From Phycisphaeraceae bacterium (GTDB lineage Bacteria; Planctomycetota; Phycisphaerae; Phycisphaerales; UBA1924): 64,000 nt of DNA. The stretch's first letter is position 1. Each line of letters starts with the position of its first letter. Below the pieces are notes generated by a model. The model searched no databases, was not told the origin of the DNA, and saw nothing but the letters and a program-made list of their open reading frames with translations. A program made the position numbers and the translations under genes. Positions 26,787 through 35,732 of this stretch are shown here, in pieces. The DNA lies in contig JAHBXB010000001.1 of the NCBI GenBank assembly GCA_019636655.1, forward strand, positions 1,219,483-1,283,482, given 5' to 3'.

Positions 26787-28220
26787 ATGAACCAGTCCCC
26801 GTCACGTCCGTTGCGGACAATCTCCCGCCGCGGCTTCCTCAAAGCTGGCTCGGCGATCGCCTCGGCCGGCCTGCTCGCCAACGGACGACTCGCTAGTGCC
26901 TCCGCCGGCGCCTTCGCCCCCATCTCCCGCGTCGAAGCACGCAACATCATCTTCATGGTCTCCGACGGCATGAGCCTCGGCACGCTGTCGATCGCCGACA
27001 TCTACTCGCGCCGCATTCTCGGCCGGCCCTCCAACTGGTGCACGCTGATGGCGACCCCCCACGCCCGGCGCGCCCTTCAGGACACCCAGAGCGCCAACTC
27101 GATCGTGACCGATTCCGCCGCGGCCGCCTCGGCGTGGGGGATCGGCGTCAAGGTCAACAACAACGCGGTCAACGTCACGCCCACCGGCGAGACACCCGAG
27201 CCCGTGCTGGTCACCGCCAAGAAGGCCGGCCGGTCCACCGGGCTTGTGACCACGTGCCGCGTGACCCACGCCACCCCCGCGGGATTCATCGCCAACTGCC
27301 CTGACCGTGATCTCGAAGTCGACATCGCGGCGCAGATCCTCGACCGCAAGCCGGACGTGGTCCTGGGTGGCGGCGCCTCCCGGTTCGCGGGCATCATCGC
27401 CTCTTCGCCCGGAGTCCGGTGCATCCGCACCCGAGAGGAGTTGCTCGCGATCGACACCGCCAAGCCCCTTGCACAGCCGCTGTTGGGCGTGTTCGCACCC
27501 GAACACATGAGCATGCAACTGGACCGCAAGGCCGACGGGGCAACGACCGAGCCCACGCTCGCCGAGATGTCCCGCTCGGCGATCTCGCTCCTCTCCGCAC
27601 ACCAGGCAGGTTTCATCCTCCAGATCGAGGGCGGCCGCGTCGATCACGCGGCGCACGCCAACGACGCCGGCTCGCTCCTCGCCGAGCAACTCGCTTTCGA
27701 CGAGGCCATCGGCGTGGCCATGAAGTTCGCGCTCTCACGCGACGACACGCTCCTGGTCGTGACGACGGACCACGGAAACGCCAACCCCGGCCTGACCTTC
27801 TACGGCAAGGCAGGCGACCGCGGATTCGCCGAACTGCAGAAGGCTGCACGCTCCTTCGAGTGGATCGACCGCGAGGCAACCCGGCGCGGCGTCTCGGGCG
27901 ACGCCCGCGCCGAGGTCACCGCTGAACTCGTCCGCGAGGCCGCCGGCTTCCCCCTCGATTCATGGGAAGTCGACACGCTCAAGCGGTTCTTCCGCCGCCA
28001 GCGAGTCGAGCCGTTCTCCACCGCCAACGAGTTCTACCCGGTCCTGGGCTCGCTCCTGGCGAACCACACCGGCGTGGCATTCGCGAGCCCCAACCACACC
28101 GCGGACTTGACGGAGGTCACCGCGTTCGGTCCGGGCAGCGCTGCCATCGCCCCGTGTATCACCAACACCGATCTCTACGCCGTGATGACCGCGGCGGCGG
28201 GGATCGGCGCCCACACCTGA
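26787..28220 (+). CDS. Tat-exported alkaline phosphatase (PhoA family)
   Basis: 477 residues. The chosen ATG yields a twin-arginine signal, TISRRGFLKAGSA (Arg14-Arg15), followed by a hydrophobic stretch. The catalytic core is PhoA-like: metal Asp60 in FMVSDGMS, nucleophile Ser110 in VTDSAAAAS, VTHATPAGF, IEGGRVDHAAHANDAG, TTDHGNANPG and the last metal His in SPNHTADLTEV. All expected zinc/magnesium positions appear present, so it should be an active periplasmic phosphomonoesterase. No Pho-box search was possible. Tandem to the VWA gene (about 50 nt). Confidence 0.93.
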   Translation: MNQSPSRPLRTISRRGFLKAGSAIASAGLLANGRLASASAGAFAPISRVEARNIIFMVSDGMSLGTLSIADIYSRRILGRPSNWCTLMATPHARRALQDTQSANSIVTDSAAAASAWGIGVKVNNNAVNVTPTGETPEPVLVTAKKAGRSTGLVTTCRVTHATPAGFIANCPDRDLEVDIAAQILDRKPDVVLGGGASRFAGIIASSPGVRCIRTREELLAIDTAKPLAQPLLGVFAPEHMSMQLDRKADGATTEPTLAEMSRSAISLLSAHQAGFILQIEGGRVDHAAHANDAGSLLAEQLAFDEAIGVAMKFALSRDDTLLVVTTDHGNANPGLTFYGKAGDRGFAELQKAARSFEWIDREATRRGVSGDARAEVTAELVREAAGFPLDSWEVDTLKRFFRRQRVEPFSTANEFYPVLGSLLANHTGVAFASPNHTADLTEVTAFGPGSAAIAPCITNTDLYAVMTAAAGIGAHT

Positions 28221-28247
28221 TCCTGCTGACGACCACGCGCCCAGCGG

Positions 28248-30374
28248 TTAGTTCTGAGGCTCCGGCCACGCCGACATGTCGACCACTGCCCGGCCCGGCT
28301 CTCGCTGCCATGGCATCATCGCCCGAGGCCACGCCGTCCGCACGCCGCGTGCATCGGTGCGGGTGATCCCAAGATGCACAAACGTCCCCCGCTCGATACA
28401 CCCCGGCGGGACCGGGATCCAGCACGACCATCGATCCGCCCCCACCCGCACCGGCACCCGCCCGATCGCCCGCGGCTCCCCGCCCGCCGCGCTCGCCCGC
28501 GTAAGGTCAAAGAACGACCCATCCGGAGCCACGCTGTACACCCCGATCGATCGCTCGTACGCACCGAGGTACACCGTCACCCGCTCAATCGGATCCGCGG
28601 CCGCCGTCGCAGATCCGCCAGACCCGCTCGAAACCTGGCCACCGCCGGACTCGCTCCGCGACACATGGCCGAGCGTGCTCTCCGGCTCGGGTGCGGCCGG
28701 CGCATTGGTCACCGGCGTCGATGGCTCCGGCAGCCCCGGGGACCGCGGCCGCCTGCACTCCACATACACAACCCACCGCGCCGCCCGAAGTTCATCGGGC
28801 ATGACAGACCGCCCGAACGCGCCCGAAAGGATCGACGGGGCCTGCTGGTCCTTGGAGAGCAGGACGCCGGTCGCCCAATCCGGGCTCATCCGCGCGTCCG
28901 GCACGCGGTCCGCACCCTCGTCCGCCGGCTGCGCGCCGATCGACATCCACCCCGACATCGTCCAATCCGGACGCAGCGGTCCGATCGACAGCCCCGGCGG
29001 TGAAACCCGCAACGCCCTCGCGGCGACCACACGGGTAATCGGAATGTCGCCAACTCGAAGTTCCACCGTCGTCGTCCGGGACTCGGCGACCGCCGACCGA
29101 TCGAGCGGTGCAAGCCCGGCGATCGGTGGCCCGGTGTGGACGAGCGGAGTTTGCAGCAGGAGCCTGGTAACGCCGACCGGGGGAACAGTGACCAGATCGG
29201 GCGCTCCAGCCCCCGTCTGCCGCGGAATGCCGACAACCATCGGCGCCATGGTGAGGTTGGCGATTCCGATTGAAGGGCGCAGCGGCCGCGTCACCCCGTC
29301 CCCCGCTCCGCAATCGTCGATCACCCACACCAGAGCCGGCGGCTGCAGGTCGAGCCACCCCCGTGCCCTCGCGGCCACCTCAGTTGGCGGGAGCGTTGAA
29401 TCGGTCAGGTCACGCAGCAGCGGCGCCAGCCCGGCCCCCTCCACCTGCCAAGCCGGTGCTGCGATCCCCGGCCCCCCGACCGCGCCGATCCCCGCGGCCC
29501 CAGCCGCGGGGGCCGAGCCCGTCATCGGTTCGTCAAACGACAGCACCGTCCCGAGACGCCACCGAAGCCGCAACGCAAGGTCCGGATCAATCGCCTGAAG
29601 TCTCGAGAGACCGGCCGACCACAATCCCTCGGACTGCATCGCGAGGGCCTCGATGACCCGGTCCGGGAACAGCGCCAAAGTCGCCGGGCCACGCATGCCG
29701 AGATTCGCCTCGACCAACCGGGCCCGCCAGCGTGAGGCAGGAGAACGCGACGCCTTGCCAAGAGCCCGCCGCAGCCACTCGGACTCCCGCAGCAATTCAG
29801 TCCGAATCCCGGGTTCCGACCCGCGTTGATGCCCAAACCCGGGCACCGGGCCGAGCGATGCCCACTGGATCGGAAACGCCCGATCATCCAGCCGCATCAT
29901 GCTGGACCCTGCCATCGCCGGCATCTTCGCGACGATCGCCCAAGTCCCGACCGAAGCCGGCCGCGCCGACGCCGATGCGGGAGTCGCGGTCCACACGCCG
30001 GCCGGCCCGAGCCATGCAAGTTCAAACGGGATGGCCCCCCCCCGCTCCGGTGGTGCCTGCGCCGCCCCGATCCAGAACACCTCTCCCTCCACCGACACCG
30101 GCACCGTACCGCCCGACGACGCCAGCCCCAGGCTCACCCGCCCGTTGGCCGGCATCGGCCCCTCGACCGCCACCGGTACCACCAGCACCCGCTCGGGCAC
30201 CGCCAGCACGGGCGTCTCCATCGGTGTCAGCCCTGCGGCGGCGCGGTCCGACGCCGACCCCCCGCAGGCGCTCGCCCCCAAGAGCACCGCCACGCCCACC
30301 GCACTCAGGCTTTTTCGCCAAACTTGTCGGCACGCACCAAAGAGCGCCGCCGTCCTGCTCGATACAACCTGCAC
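28248..30374 (-). CDS. large secreted lipoprotein of unknown function
   Basis: About 708 residues. No in-frame ATG is well placed: the frame stays open into the divergent CBM48 gene. I take GTG 30374, which leaves a basic segment (VWRKSL) before a hydrophobic stretch and a lipobox-like GASAC-G, so the mature protein would start at a lipidated Cys. The rest is Pro/Ala/Gly-rich with many predicted strands. Two features recall a regulatory or envelope-facing role but give no family. A run of nine C (30035-30043) lies inside the coding region and could slip. Function unknown. Confidence 0.6.
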   Translation of the reverse strand: MQVVSSRTAALFGACRQVWRKSLSAVGVAVLLGASACGGSASDRAAAGLTPMETPVLAVPERVLVVPVAVEGPMPANGRVSLGLASSGGTVPVSVEGEVFWIGAAQAPPERGGAIPFELAWLGPAGVWTATPASASARPASVGTWAIVAKMPAMAGSSMMRLDDRAFPIQWASLGPVPGFGHQRGSEPGIRTELLRESEWLRRALGKASRSPASRWRARLVEANLGMRGPATLALFPDRVIEALAMQSEGLWSAGLSRLQAIDPDLALRLRWRLGTVLSFDEPMTGSAPAAGAAGIGAVGGPGIAAPAWQVEGAGLAPLLRDLTDSTLPPTEVAARARGWLDLQPPALVWVIDDCGAGDGVTRPLRPSIGIANLTMAPMVVGIPRQTGAGAPDLVTVPPVGVTRLLLQTPLVHTGPPIAGLAPLDRSAVAESRTTTVELRVGDIPITRVVAARALRVSPPGLSIGPLRPDWTMSGWMSIGAQPADEGADRVPDARMSPDWATGVLLSKDQQAPSILSGAFGRSVMPDELRAARWVVYVECRRPRSPGLPEPSTPVTNAPAAPEPESTLGHVSRSESGGGQVSSGSGGSATAAADPIERVTVYLGAYERSIGVYSVAPDGSFFDLTRASAAGGEPRAIGRVPVRVGADRWSCWIPVPPGCIERGTFVHLGITRTDARGVRTAWPRAMMPWQREPGRAVVDMSAWPEPQN

Positions 30375-30477
30375 GACCGGACCGCTGATCTGTCCAGCGA
30401 CGTGTGCCCAACCGGGTGTTGGTTCGCACAGTTGGACAGCCGCGGCACCCGGGTCGCTTCCACGCTGGGAGTTCCAC

Positions 30478-30780
30478 ATGGTCGAGGTCCTCTCGGACGG
30501 CCGAGTCACGTTCCGCATGTTCCGCCCCGGCGCCGAGAGCATCGAGGTTCGGACCGATTTTACCGGATGGCGTGCCGGGTCCATACGCATGGAACAGGGC
30601 AAGGACGGCTGGTGGCACGCCGAATCCGAGGCGCCCCCCGGGGATCACCTCTTCTCGTATCTCATCGACGGCTCCACCTGGCTCCCCGACTACGCGGCCC
30701 ATGGCATCAAGGCCAACGGCTTCGGCGGATGGGTCAGCGTCCTGCACGTCCCCGGCCATTCGCTCGCCCGCGCGGCCTGA
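30478..30780 (+). CDS. stand-alone CBM48 / AMPK glycogen-binding-like protein
   Basis: 100 residues, ATG 30478 with GGGAG (30467-30471) 6 nt upstream. The whole protein is one immunoglobulin-like module: VTFRMFRPGAESIEVRTDF, GWRAGSIRMEQGKDGWWHAE, PPGDHLFSYLIDGSTWLPDY. The order of Phe-Pro-Ala, Trp-Trp and Phe-x-Tyr-x-Ile-Asp-Gly matches CBM48/E-set modules of glycogen-branching enzymes and AMPK beta. No catalytic domain is attached. It may bind glycogen or another alpha-glucan. Divergent from the lipoprotein gene; its stop is 3 nt from that of moxR. Confidence 0.78.
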   Translation: MVEVLSDGRVTFRMFRPGAESIEVRTDFTGWRAGSIRMEQGKDGWWHAESEAPPGDHLFSYLIDGSTWLPDYAAHGIKANGFGGWVSVLHVPGHSLARAA

Positions 30781-30783
30781 CCG

Positions 30784-31872
30784 TCACGCCCCCGCCCCCT
30801 GCTCGCTCCGCACCGGCAGGGTGCCGACGACGTTCTCGATCACCGAATCGGTCGTCAGCCCCTCGGCTTCACCCTCGAAGTTCAGGATCAGTCGGTGCCG
30901 AAGCGCCGGGATCGCCACGCTGCGGAGGTCGTCCACCGACACCGCCGCACGCCCGTCCAGCAGTGCCCGGCACTTGCCCGCCAGCACCAGCGCCTGCGCC
31001 CCGCGCGGCGACGCCCCGAGCCTGACGTACTGGTTCACCATCGGCGTCGAGAACTCGCCCGACGCCGCTCCCGTCCCGGACCGTCCCTTGGGATGGGTCG
31101 CCAGCGTCAGCCGCACCGCGTAGTCCTGGATGTGCGGCGCGATGGCGACCCGGCGCACGAGTTCCTGGTAGGCCACGATCGCCGGCGCGTTCATCACCGG
31201 CGCGACCTCCGGTGTCGACGCCGAAGTCGTGCGGCGGAGAATCTCGGCCAGATCCTCACGGGCCGGCGGCCCCAGCAGCAGTTTGAAGAAGAACCGGTCC
31301 AGCTGCGCCTCGGGCAGCGGGTAGGTCCCCTCCTGCTCGATGGGGTTCTGCGTCGCCATCACAAAGAACGGCTCCGGAAGGCGATGGGTCGTCCCCCCGA
31401 CCGTCACGGACCGCTCCTGCATCGCCTCCAGCATCGCGGACTGGGTCTTCGGCGTCGCGCGGTTGATCTCGTCCGCCAGCACGATCTGCGCGAACACCGG
31501 CCCCTGCTGGAAACTGAACTGTCGTCGCCGCCCCCCGGCCCCGTCGTCCTGCTCGGTCACGATCGTCGTTCCCGAGATATCCGCCGGCATCAGGTCCGGC
31601 GTGAACTGCACCCGCGAGAACGACAGCGACAGCGCCCGCCCCAGCGACCGGATCAGCAGCGTCTTGCCCAGGCCCGGCACGCCCTCGAGCAGCACGTGCC
31701 CGCCCGTGAACAGGCACGTCAGCACCCCGTCCACGACCTCCCGCTGCCCCACGATGACCCGCCCGATCTCCTCACGGACCCGCGCGTAGTCCGCGCCGAA
31801 CCGCGCCACCGCCTCGCGCACCGCCTCCGGCGACTTCAGGCTTGCGACATCGATCGGCTGGCTGTCGGGCAT
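30784..31872 (-). CDS. MoxR-family AAA+ ATPase
   Basis: 362 residues, a cytoplasmic chaperone-like ATPase. Walker A GVPGLGKT (64-71), the MoxR hallmark [13 protein letters not shown], Walker [11 protein letters not shown], then [14 protein letters not shown], sensor 1 [24 protein letters not shown], here seen through its ATQNP and EAQLDRFF parts. C-terminal helical lid carries [14 protein letters not shown]. MoxR proteins typically act with VWA proteins; no VWA gene is in the same transcript, although a BatA-like one lies at 24.6 kb. Encoded just downstream of tRNA-Cys on the same strand. Confidence 0.94.
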   Translation of the reverse strand: MPDSQPIDVASLKSPEAVREAVARFGADYARVREEIGRVIVGQREVVDGVLTCLFTGGHVLLEGVPGLGKTLLIRSLGRALSLSFSRVQFTPDLMPADISGTTIVTEQDDGAGGRRRQFSFQQGPVFAQIVLADEINRATPKTQSAMLEAMQERSVTVGGTTHRLPEPFFVMATQNPIEQEGTYPLPEAQLDRFFFKLLLGPPAREDLAEILRRTTSASTPEVAPVMNAPAIVAYQELVRRVAIAPHIQDYAVRLTLATHPKGRSGTGAASGEFSTPMVNQYVRLGASPRGAQALVLAGKCRALLDGRAAVSVDDLRSVAIPALRHRLILNFEGEAEGLTTDSVIENVVGTLPVRSEQGAGA

Positions 31873-31931
31873 GGTCCTCGCAACGGGGGCTCGTTCACCC
31901 GCTCATCGGCGCCCGCAGCGCCGGTCCGAAC

Positions 31932-32014
31932 AGGCCGCGGTCGGATTCGAACCGACGAGGGCTTACGCCAGCGGATTTGCAATCCGCCCCATTCGTCCAC
32001 TTTGGTACGCGGCC
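31932..32014 (-). tRNA. tRNA-Cys (anticodon GCA) with enlarged variable arm
   Basis: 83 nt. The acceptor GGCCGCG pairs with CGCGGCC; discriminator U, the Cys identity element. The anticodon stem GCGGA/TCCGC encloses TTGCAAA, so the anticodon is GCA. The T arm is GTCGG-TTCGAAT-CCGAC. Between anticodon and T stems lie 14 nt, TGGCGTAAGCCCTC, which can form a small GGC-GTAA-GCC hairpin; ordinary tRNA-Cys has 4-5 nt here. No CCA encoded. Confidence 0.92.
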
Positions 32015-32022
32015 ACGTTGTG

Positions 32023-32036
32023 TCCCCTTTCGGGGA
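32023..32036 (-). other. small leader hairpin upstream of tRNA-Cys
   Basis: On the minus strand TCCCC-GAAA-GGGGA makes a 5-bp perfect stem closed by a GNRA tetraloop, between the predicted transcription start and the tRNA 5' end. Possibly part of the precursor leader. Confidence 0.4.
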
Positions 32037-32039
32037 TGG

Positions 32040-32068
32040 ACGCTAAGAGTAGACACCTCCCGGGTCAA
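32040..32068 (-). promoter_or_regulatory. probable promoter of tRNA-Cys
   Basis: Minus-strand TTGACC (32063-32068) and TAGCGT (32040-32045) are spaced by 17 nt, about 25 nt upstream of the tRNA. The -35 is close to consensus, the -10 weak. Confidence 0.4.
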
Positions 32069-32150
32069 GAACGCCCTCCCACGCATGGCGGGCAACTCGA
32101 TACGATACCGGCGGGTCGATGGACCGCCCCGCCCGGCACCAAGGAACGCC

Positions 32151-33173
32151 ATGCCACTCCCCCCACGATCGCGCCTCGCCCGCACGCTCCTGCTCGCCTC
32201 CGCGGCCGCGGTCGTTCACGGGCTCTTCACACCGGCCCTCACTCGCGGCGAGCCGCCGCACGAGGCACCTCCCCCCGCGCCACCCTCGAAACCGGCATCC
32301 ACACCTGCCTCCCCACCCCGCGGCGGTGTGAGCGATGCCGAGGTCGACCAAGTCATCGCCGACCTCGAGCGGGCCGTCGGCCCCTCGCCGCTGATCAAGC
32401 CAGTGCTCCGGGATGGCGCCCCGGTCTTCCCGTCCGCAACGCCCAAGGGGGCATCGAGGCTCCTTCCCGAGGGCACGTTTCTCCCCTCCCGTCGCGGACG
32501 GGTGGTGCGCGCCGCCGACCGCGCGGTCTTCGTGTTTGATCCCACGACCGACGGGGCCGAGTCGCCCATGATCCTGCTCCCCGGCGCGTACCTCGCCGCC
32601 ATGGAGCGGTCCGCCGAGCAGCGCGGCGCTGACACGAAGTTCGTCATTACCGGACAGGTCTTCGCCTTCAAGGGTCGCAACTACCTGCTCCCCACGTCTC
32701 GCCCCGTCGCCGAAGTCGGCTCTCCCGACGCCGCCACCGCCAGCCAGAACTCCACGGCCCCGGCCATGGCCGACCCCGAACTGGAGCGGATCGTTGCCGA
32801 CCTCGAGAAGGAGCGCGGCGGCGGCCGAACCGCGGAGCCGCTGCAACTCCCTTCGATGCCCCGCGACTCCGCCCGCAAACGCCTCTCCTCCGAGGGCACG
32901 CTCCTGACCATGCGCCGCGGCCGCGTCGTGCGGTCCGGAGCCGGCGATTGGGCCTTCGTCGTCGACGCCGACACCGATTCCCCGGCCGAGGCGCCGCTCG
33001 TCCTCCAGCCCTGCCTCATCCTCGAAGACATCGAGCGGATCGCCCGCACCCAGGGCGAGTCCGCCACCATCACCCTCAGCGGGCAGGTCTTCGTCTACCG
33101 CGAGCGCAACTACATCATGCCCACGATGTTCTGGGTGAACCGCCCCAGCGAGGGCGTCATCCCGACCCAATAA
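32151..33173 (+). CDS. secreted protein with internal duplication
   Basis: 340 residues; AAGGA at 32141-32145, 5 nt before the ATG, supports this start, and the open frame above it crosses tRNA-Cys. Signal peptide about 1-33, then a Pro-rich linker. Two copies of a module of about 100 residues follow. Copy 1 (near 60-182) begins DQVIADLERAVG and contains LLPEGTFLPSRRGRVVRA and ITGQVFAFKGRNYLLPT. Copy 2 (near 205-335) begins ERIVADLEKERGG and contains LSSEGTLLTMRRGRVVRS and LSGQVFVYRERNYIMPT. No known family recognised; presumably periplasmic. Its stop abuts that of the convergent nuoH. Confidence 0.8.
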   Translation: MPLPPRSRLARTLLLASAAAVVHGLFTPALTRGEPPHEAPPPAPPSKPASTPASPPRGGVSDAEVDQVIADLERAVGPSPLIKPVLRDGAPVFPSATPKGASRLLPEGTFLPSRRGRVVRAADRAVFVFDPTTDGAESPMILLPGAYLAAMERSAEQRGADTKFVITGQVFAFKGRNYLLPTSRPVAEVGSPDAATASQNSTAPAMADPELERIVADLEKERGGGRTAEPLQLPSMPRDSARKRLSSEGTLLTMRRGRVVRSGAGDWAFVVDADTDSPAEAPLVLQPCLILEDIERIARTQGESATITLSGQVFVYRERNYIMPTMFWVNRPSEGVIPTQ

Positions 33174-33174
33174 C

Positions 33175-34515
33175 TCAGTGCGTCTGGACCAGGCCCGCCG
33201 GCGCCGTCATCGGCCGATCGTCGAGCGCCACCGGGTGCCGGGGCGCCGACTCTGATTCCTCGCCCTCGAGCGGGAAGAAGCGCGAGCCCGCGAGCCGCAC
33301 GCGCCGGTTGCTGGTCACGCGAGGGATCATCGGCTGCACCACGAGGAGCGCCGCCGCGAGCGCCGCGTTCATCGCCAGCATCCAGACCATCGATCGCAGC
33401 TCGAGGAAGATCATCACCGCGGTCGCCACCACCAGCACCAGCGACAGCGGGATCACCGCCTGCCACGCCACCGACATCACCTGGTCATACCGCAGCCGCG
33501 GGATCGTCCAGCGAACCACCATCGCGAAGCAGACCACCGTCATGGTCTTGCCCATGAACACAGCAAACTTCGCCAGCACTACCCAGAACGTCGCCGCCTG
33601 CTCCGGGAACACGTTCACGAACGGCAACAACTCCCACCCGCCCAGGAACAGCAGCACGAAGAACGCGCTCGACGTGATCAGGTTGGCGTACTCCGCGAGG
33701 AAGTACAGCGCGAACCGCATCGACGAATACTCGGTGTGGTACCCGCCCACGAGCTCGTTCTCGCACTCCGCGTTGTCGAACGGCACCCGGTTCGCCTCGG
33801 CCAGCGCCGCGATGAACAGGATCACCCCCGCCAGCGGCTGCGAGAAGATCAGCCACCCGTGCTGCAGCTGGTGCTGCACGATGGCCAGCGGCATCAGCGA
33901 GCCGACGAGCAGCAGCACGCACAGCACCATCAGCCCGATCGGGATCTCGTAGCACAGCATCTGGGCGGCGCACCGCATCCCGCCCAGGAACGAAAACTTG
34001 TTGTTCGACGCCCAGCTCCCCAGCACAATCCCGTACAGACCCAGCGAGGCGCACGCCAGCAGGTAGACCACCCCGACATTGATCGCCGCCCCCGCCACCA
34101 CCACCGGCCCCCCCTGGATCGTCCACTGCACCAGCGGAATCGTGAACGTCGGGCAGATCCACACCCCGCCCCACGGGATGATCGCAAACCCCAGCAGCGC
34201 CACGGCGATGATCGAGGCCGGCGCCACCGTGAACAGCGTCCGGTCCGCGCCGTGCGGGGCGTAGTCCTCCTTCAGGTAGAACTTCAGCCCGTCCGCGAGC
34301 GCCTGGCCGAGCCCCGCCATCTTCCAGTTCGGCAGAAACGACAGCCCCAGCGTCAGCCCCACGCGGTTCGGTCCGCAGCGGTCCTGGATGTACGCCGAGA
34401 GCTTCCGCTCCAGGTAGATGCACCCCGCCACGAGCACGAGGATGAGGTTGGCGACAATCGCCAGCAGGATGGCGCTGACGATGAACTGCGCGGTGAGAAA
34501 AGCGGGAGGGTTCAT
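33175..34515 (-). CDS. nuoH: NADH-quinone oxidoreductase subunit H, encoded alone
   Basis: 446-residue polytopic membrane subunit of complex I that contributes the quinone channel. Recognised by YLERKLSAYIQDRCGPNRVG at the N-terminus, ADGLKFYLKEDYAP, AEANRVPFDNAECENELVGG and HTEYSSMRFALYFLAEYAN, the conserved acidic loop of NuoH. Family members are about 320-350 residues; the excess is an extra cytoplasmic tail (about 390-446) with few hydrophobic residues. ATG 34515 chosen since the frame above overlaps low-quality sequence. No other nuo gene is in the window. Last gene of the FkbM-Wzt-Wzm strand cluster. Confidence 0.93.
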   Translation of the reverse strand: MNPPAFLTAQFIVSAILLAIVANLILVLVAGCIYLERKLSAYIQDRCGPNRVGLTLGLSFLPNWKMAGLGQALADGLKFYLKEDYAPHGADRTLFTVAPASIIAVALLGFAIIPWGGVWICPTFTIPLVQWTIQGGPVVVAGAAINVGVVYLLACASLGLYGIVLGSWASNNKFSFLGGMRCAAQMLCYEIPIGLMVLCVLLLVGSLMPLAIVQHQLQHGWLIFSQPLAGVILFIAALAEANRVPFDNAECENELVGGYHTEYSSMRFALYFLAEYANLITSSAFFVLLFLGGWELLPFVNVFPEQAATFWVVLAKFAVFMGKTMTVVCFAMVVRWTIPRLRYDQVMSVAWQAVIPLSLVLVVATAVMIFLELRSMVWMLAMNAALAAALLVVQPMIPRVTSNRRVRLAGSRFFPLEGEESESAPRHPVALDDRPMTAPAGLVQTH

Positions 34516-34592
34516 GAGCCGATCAGTGTACGCGCCCGCGCTCCGCGGTGCCGCAGTGGACGGGCGGGCGAGCAGCGGGTTCCGGACGCCCG

Positions 34593-35714
34593 CTACGCAG
34601 TCGCCGCGCGGTGCTGGCGGGCAAACTCGATGTGCTTCCAGTACATCCCCCGCTGCTGCATCAGCGGCCTGAGCCGCTCCCAGTGGAAGGACCCCTCCGC
34701 GATCCACATGACATCCCGCTCCCACGCGATCTCGTTGACTTCAAGCGGGTGCAGCCAGAACCGGTGCCTCGACCGGAACCCGCCTCGATCGACCGCAAAC
34801 CCGCGGTAGCCCATCGCGCCCAGCATCGAGTGCATCTCTACACCCGAACCGCCGCAGTGCTCCAGCATCTCCGCGTTGACCTCGGTAATGATCGCCGGCT
34901 TCCGGTCGTGCAGCGTCCGTTCCATCCCCCGCAGCGCCTTGATCTCGTACCCCTCGACGTCGAGTTTGACGACCAGCGGCCGTGTATCCGACCGGTCCAG
35001 CACGTCGTCAGCCCGAACGATCTTGACGGTTCCCAGGTCGGTAAAGACCCCGCCGTACCGGTCGGGCACGGGGCTGAACGTGCTCGCTCCGTCGTTCCCC
35101 GCGCCGGGCAGCCGCATCGTCAGCACGGTCTCAACATCGCCCAGCCCCAGCTCGTGCAGCGTGACCTGCTGCAACCGATTCTCTCGCAGGTGGAACCGCA
35201 GCCGCGGCAGCACCTTCGAACTGCACTCGAACGCGTGCACCCGGCCCGACGGCCCCACCACCTCCGCGATATGCATCGAGACGAGCCCGATGTTGGCGCC
35301 CCCGTCGACGAACACCTCGCCGGGCCGGATCGCCCGCTCGATCGCCGTCATGATGTCCAGCTCGTGGTACGAGCCGAAGAAGTAGGCTGTCCGTTGGTAG
35401 AAGTCCGCGAGGTCCAACTCCATCACATGCCCGTAGAACCGCCCGCGAGTATGCACCGTCGGCGCCCCGGCCCATTTCTCATGGTCCGTCACCCCGATCC
35501 GCCGCAGCAGGTGCCCGTACCGCGGCAGCTCCCAGTGGGTGTACCGCCGAACAAGGGGCCACGCCGCCCGCTGCCAGAACCGCAGGTCCGCTCCCTTGTG
35601 CCACGCGGGATTGCCCCGATAGATTGCCACCTCACCCTCCGGCGCCGCCGCGCGCGACGCGGACCCCGCATCAACCTCAACGGCAATCGCTTTCTGACGT
35701 TCTTGCACCGCCAT
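34593..35714 (-). CDS. FkbM-family SAM-dependent methyltransferase
   Basis: About 373 residues. The SAM site is FVDGGANIGLVSMHIAEV followed by GRVHAFECS; the FkbM-typical VVKLDVEGYEIKALRGM and the closing RKPAIITEVNAE are present. These enzymes methylate hydroxyls of sugars or polyketides. The N-terminal 125 residues, rich in Trp/Arg, are unusual for the core fold. Located 18 nt downstream of wzt, so it probably modifies, or terminates, the polysaccharide exported by that ABC system; methylation as chain-end cap is known for some Wzt systems. Confidence 0.88.
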   Translation of the reverse strand: MAVQERQKAIAVEVDAGSASRAAAPEGEVAIYRGNPAWHKGADLRFWQRAAWPLVRRYTHWELPRYGHLLRRIGVTDHEKWAGAPTVHTRGRFYGHVMELDLADFYQRTAYFFGSYHELDIMTAIERAIRPGEVFVDGGANIGLVSMHIAEVVGPSGRVHAFECSSKVLPRLRFHLRENRLQQVTLHELGLGDVETVLTMRLPGAGNDGASTFSPVPDRYGGVFTDLGTVKIVRADDVLDRSDTRPLVVKLDVEGYEIKALRGMERTLHDRKPAIITEVNAEMLEHCGGSGVEMHSMLGAMGYRGFAVDRGGFRSRHRFWLHPLEVNEIAWERDVMWIAEGSFHWERLRPLMQQRGMYWKHIEFARQHRAATA

Positions 35715-35732
35715 AGACCTCACCCTCGCCGA

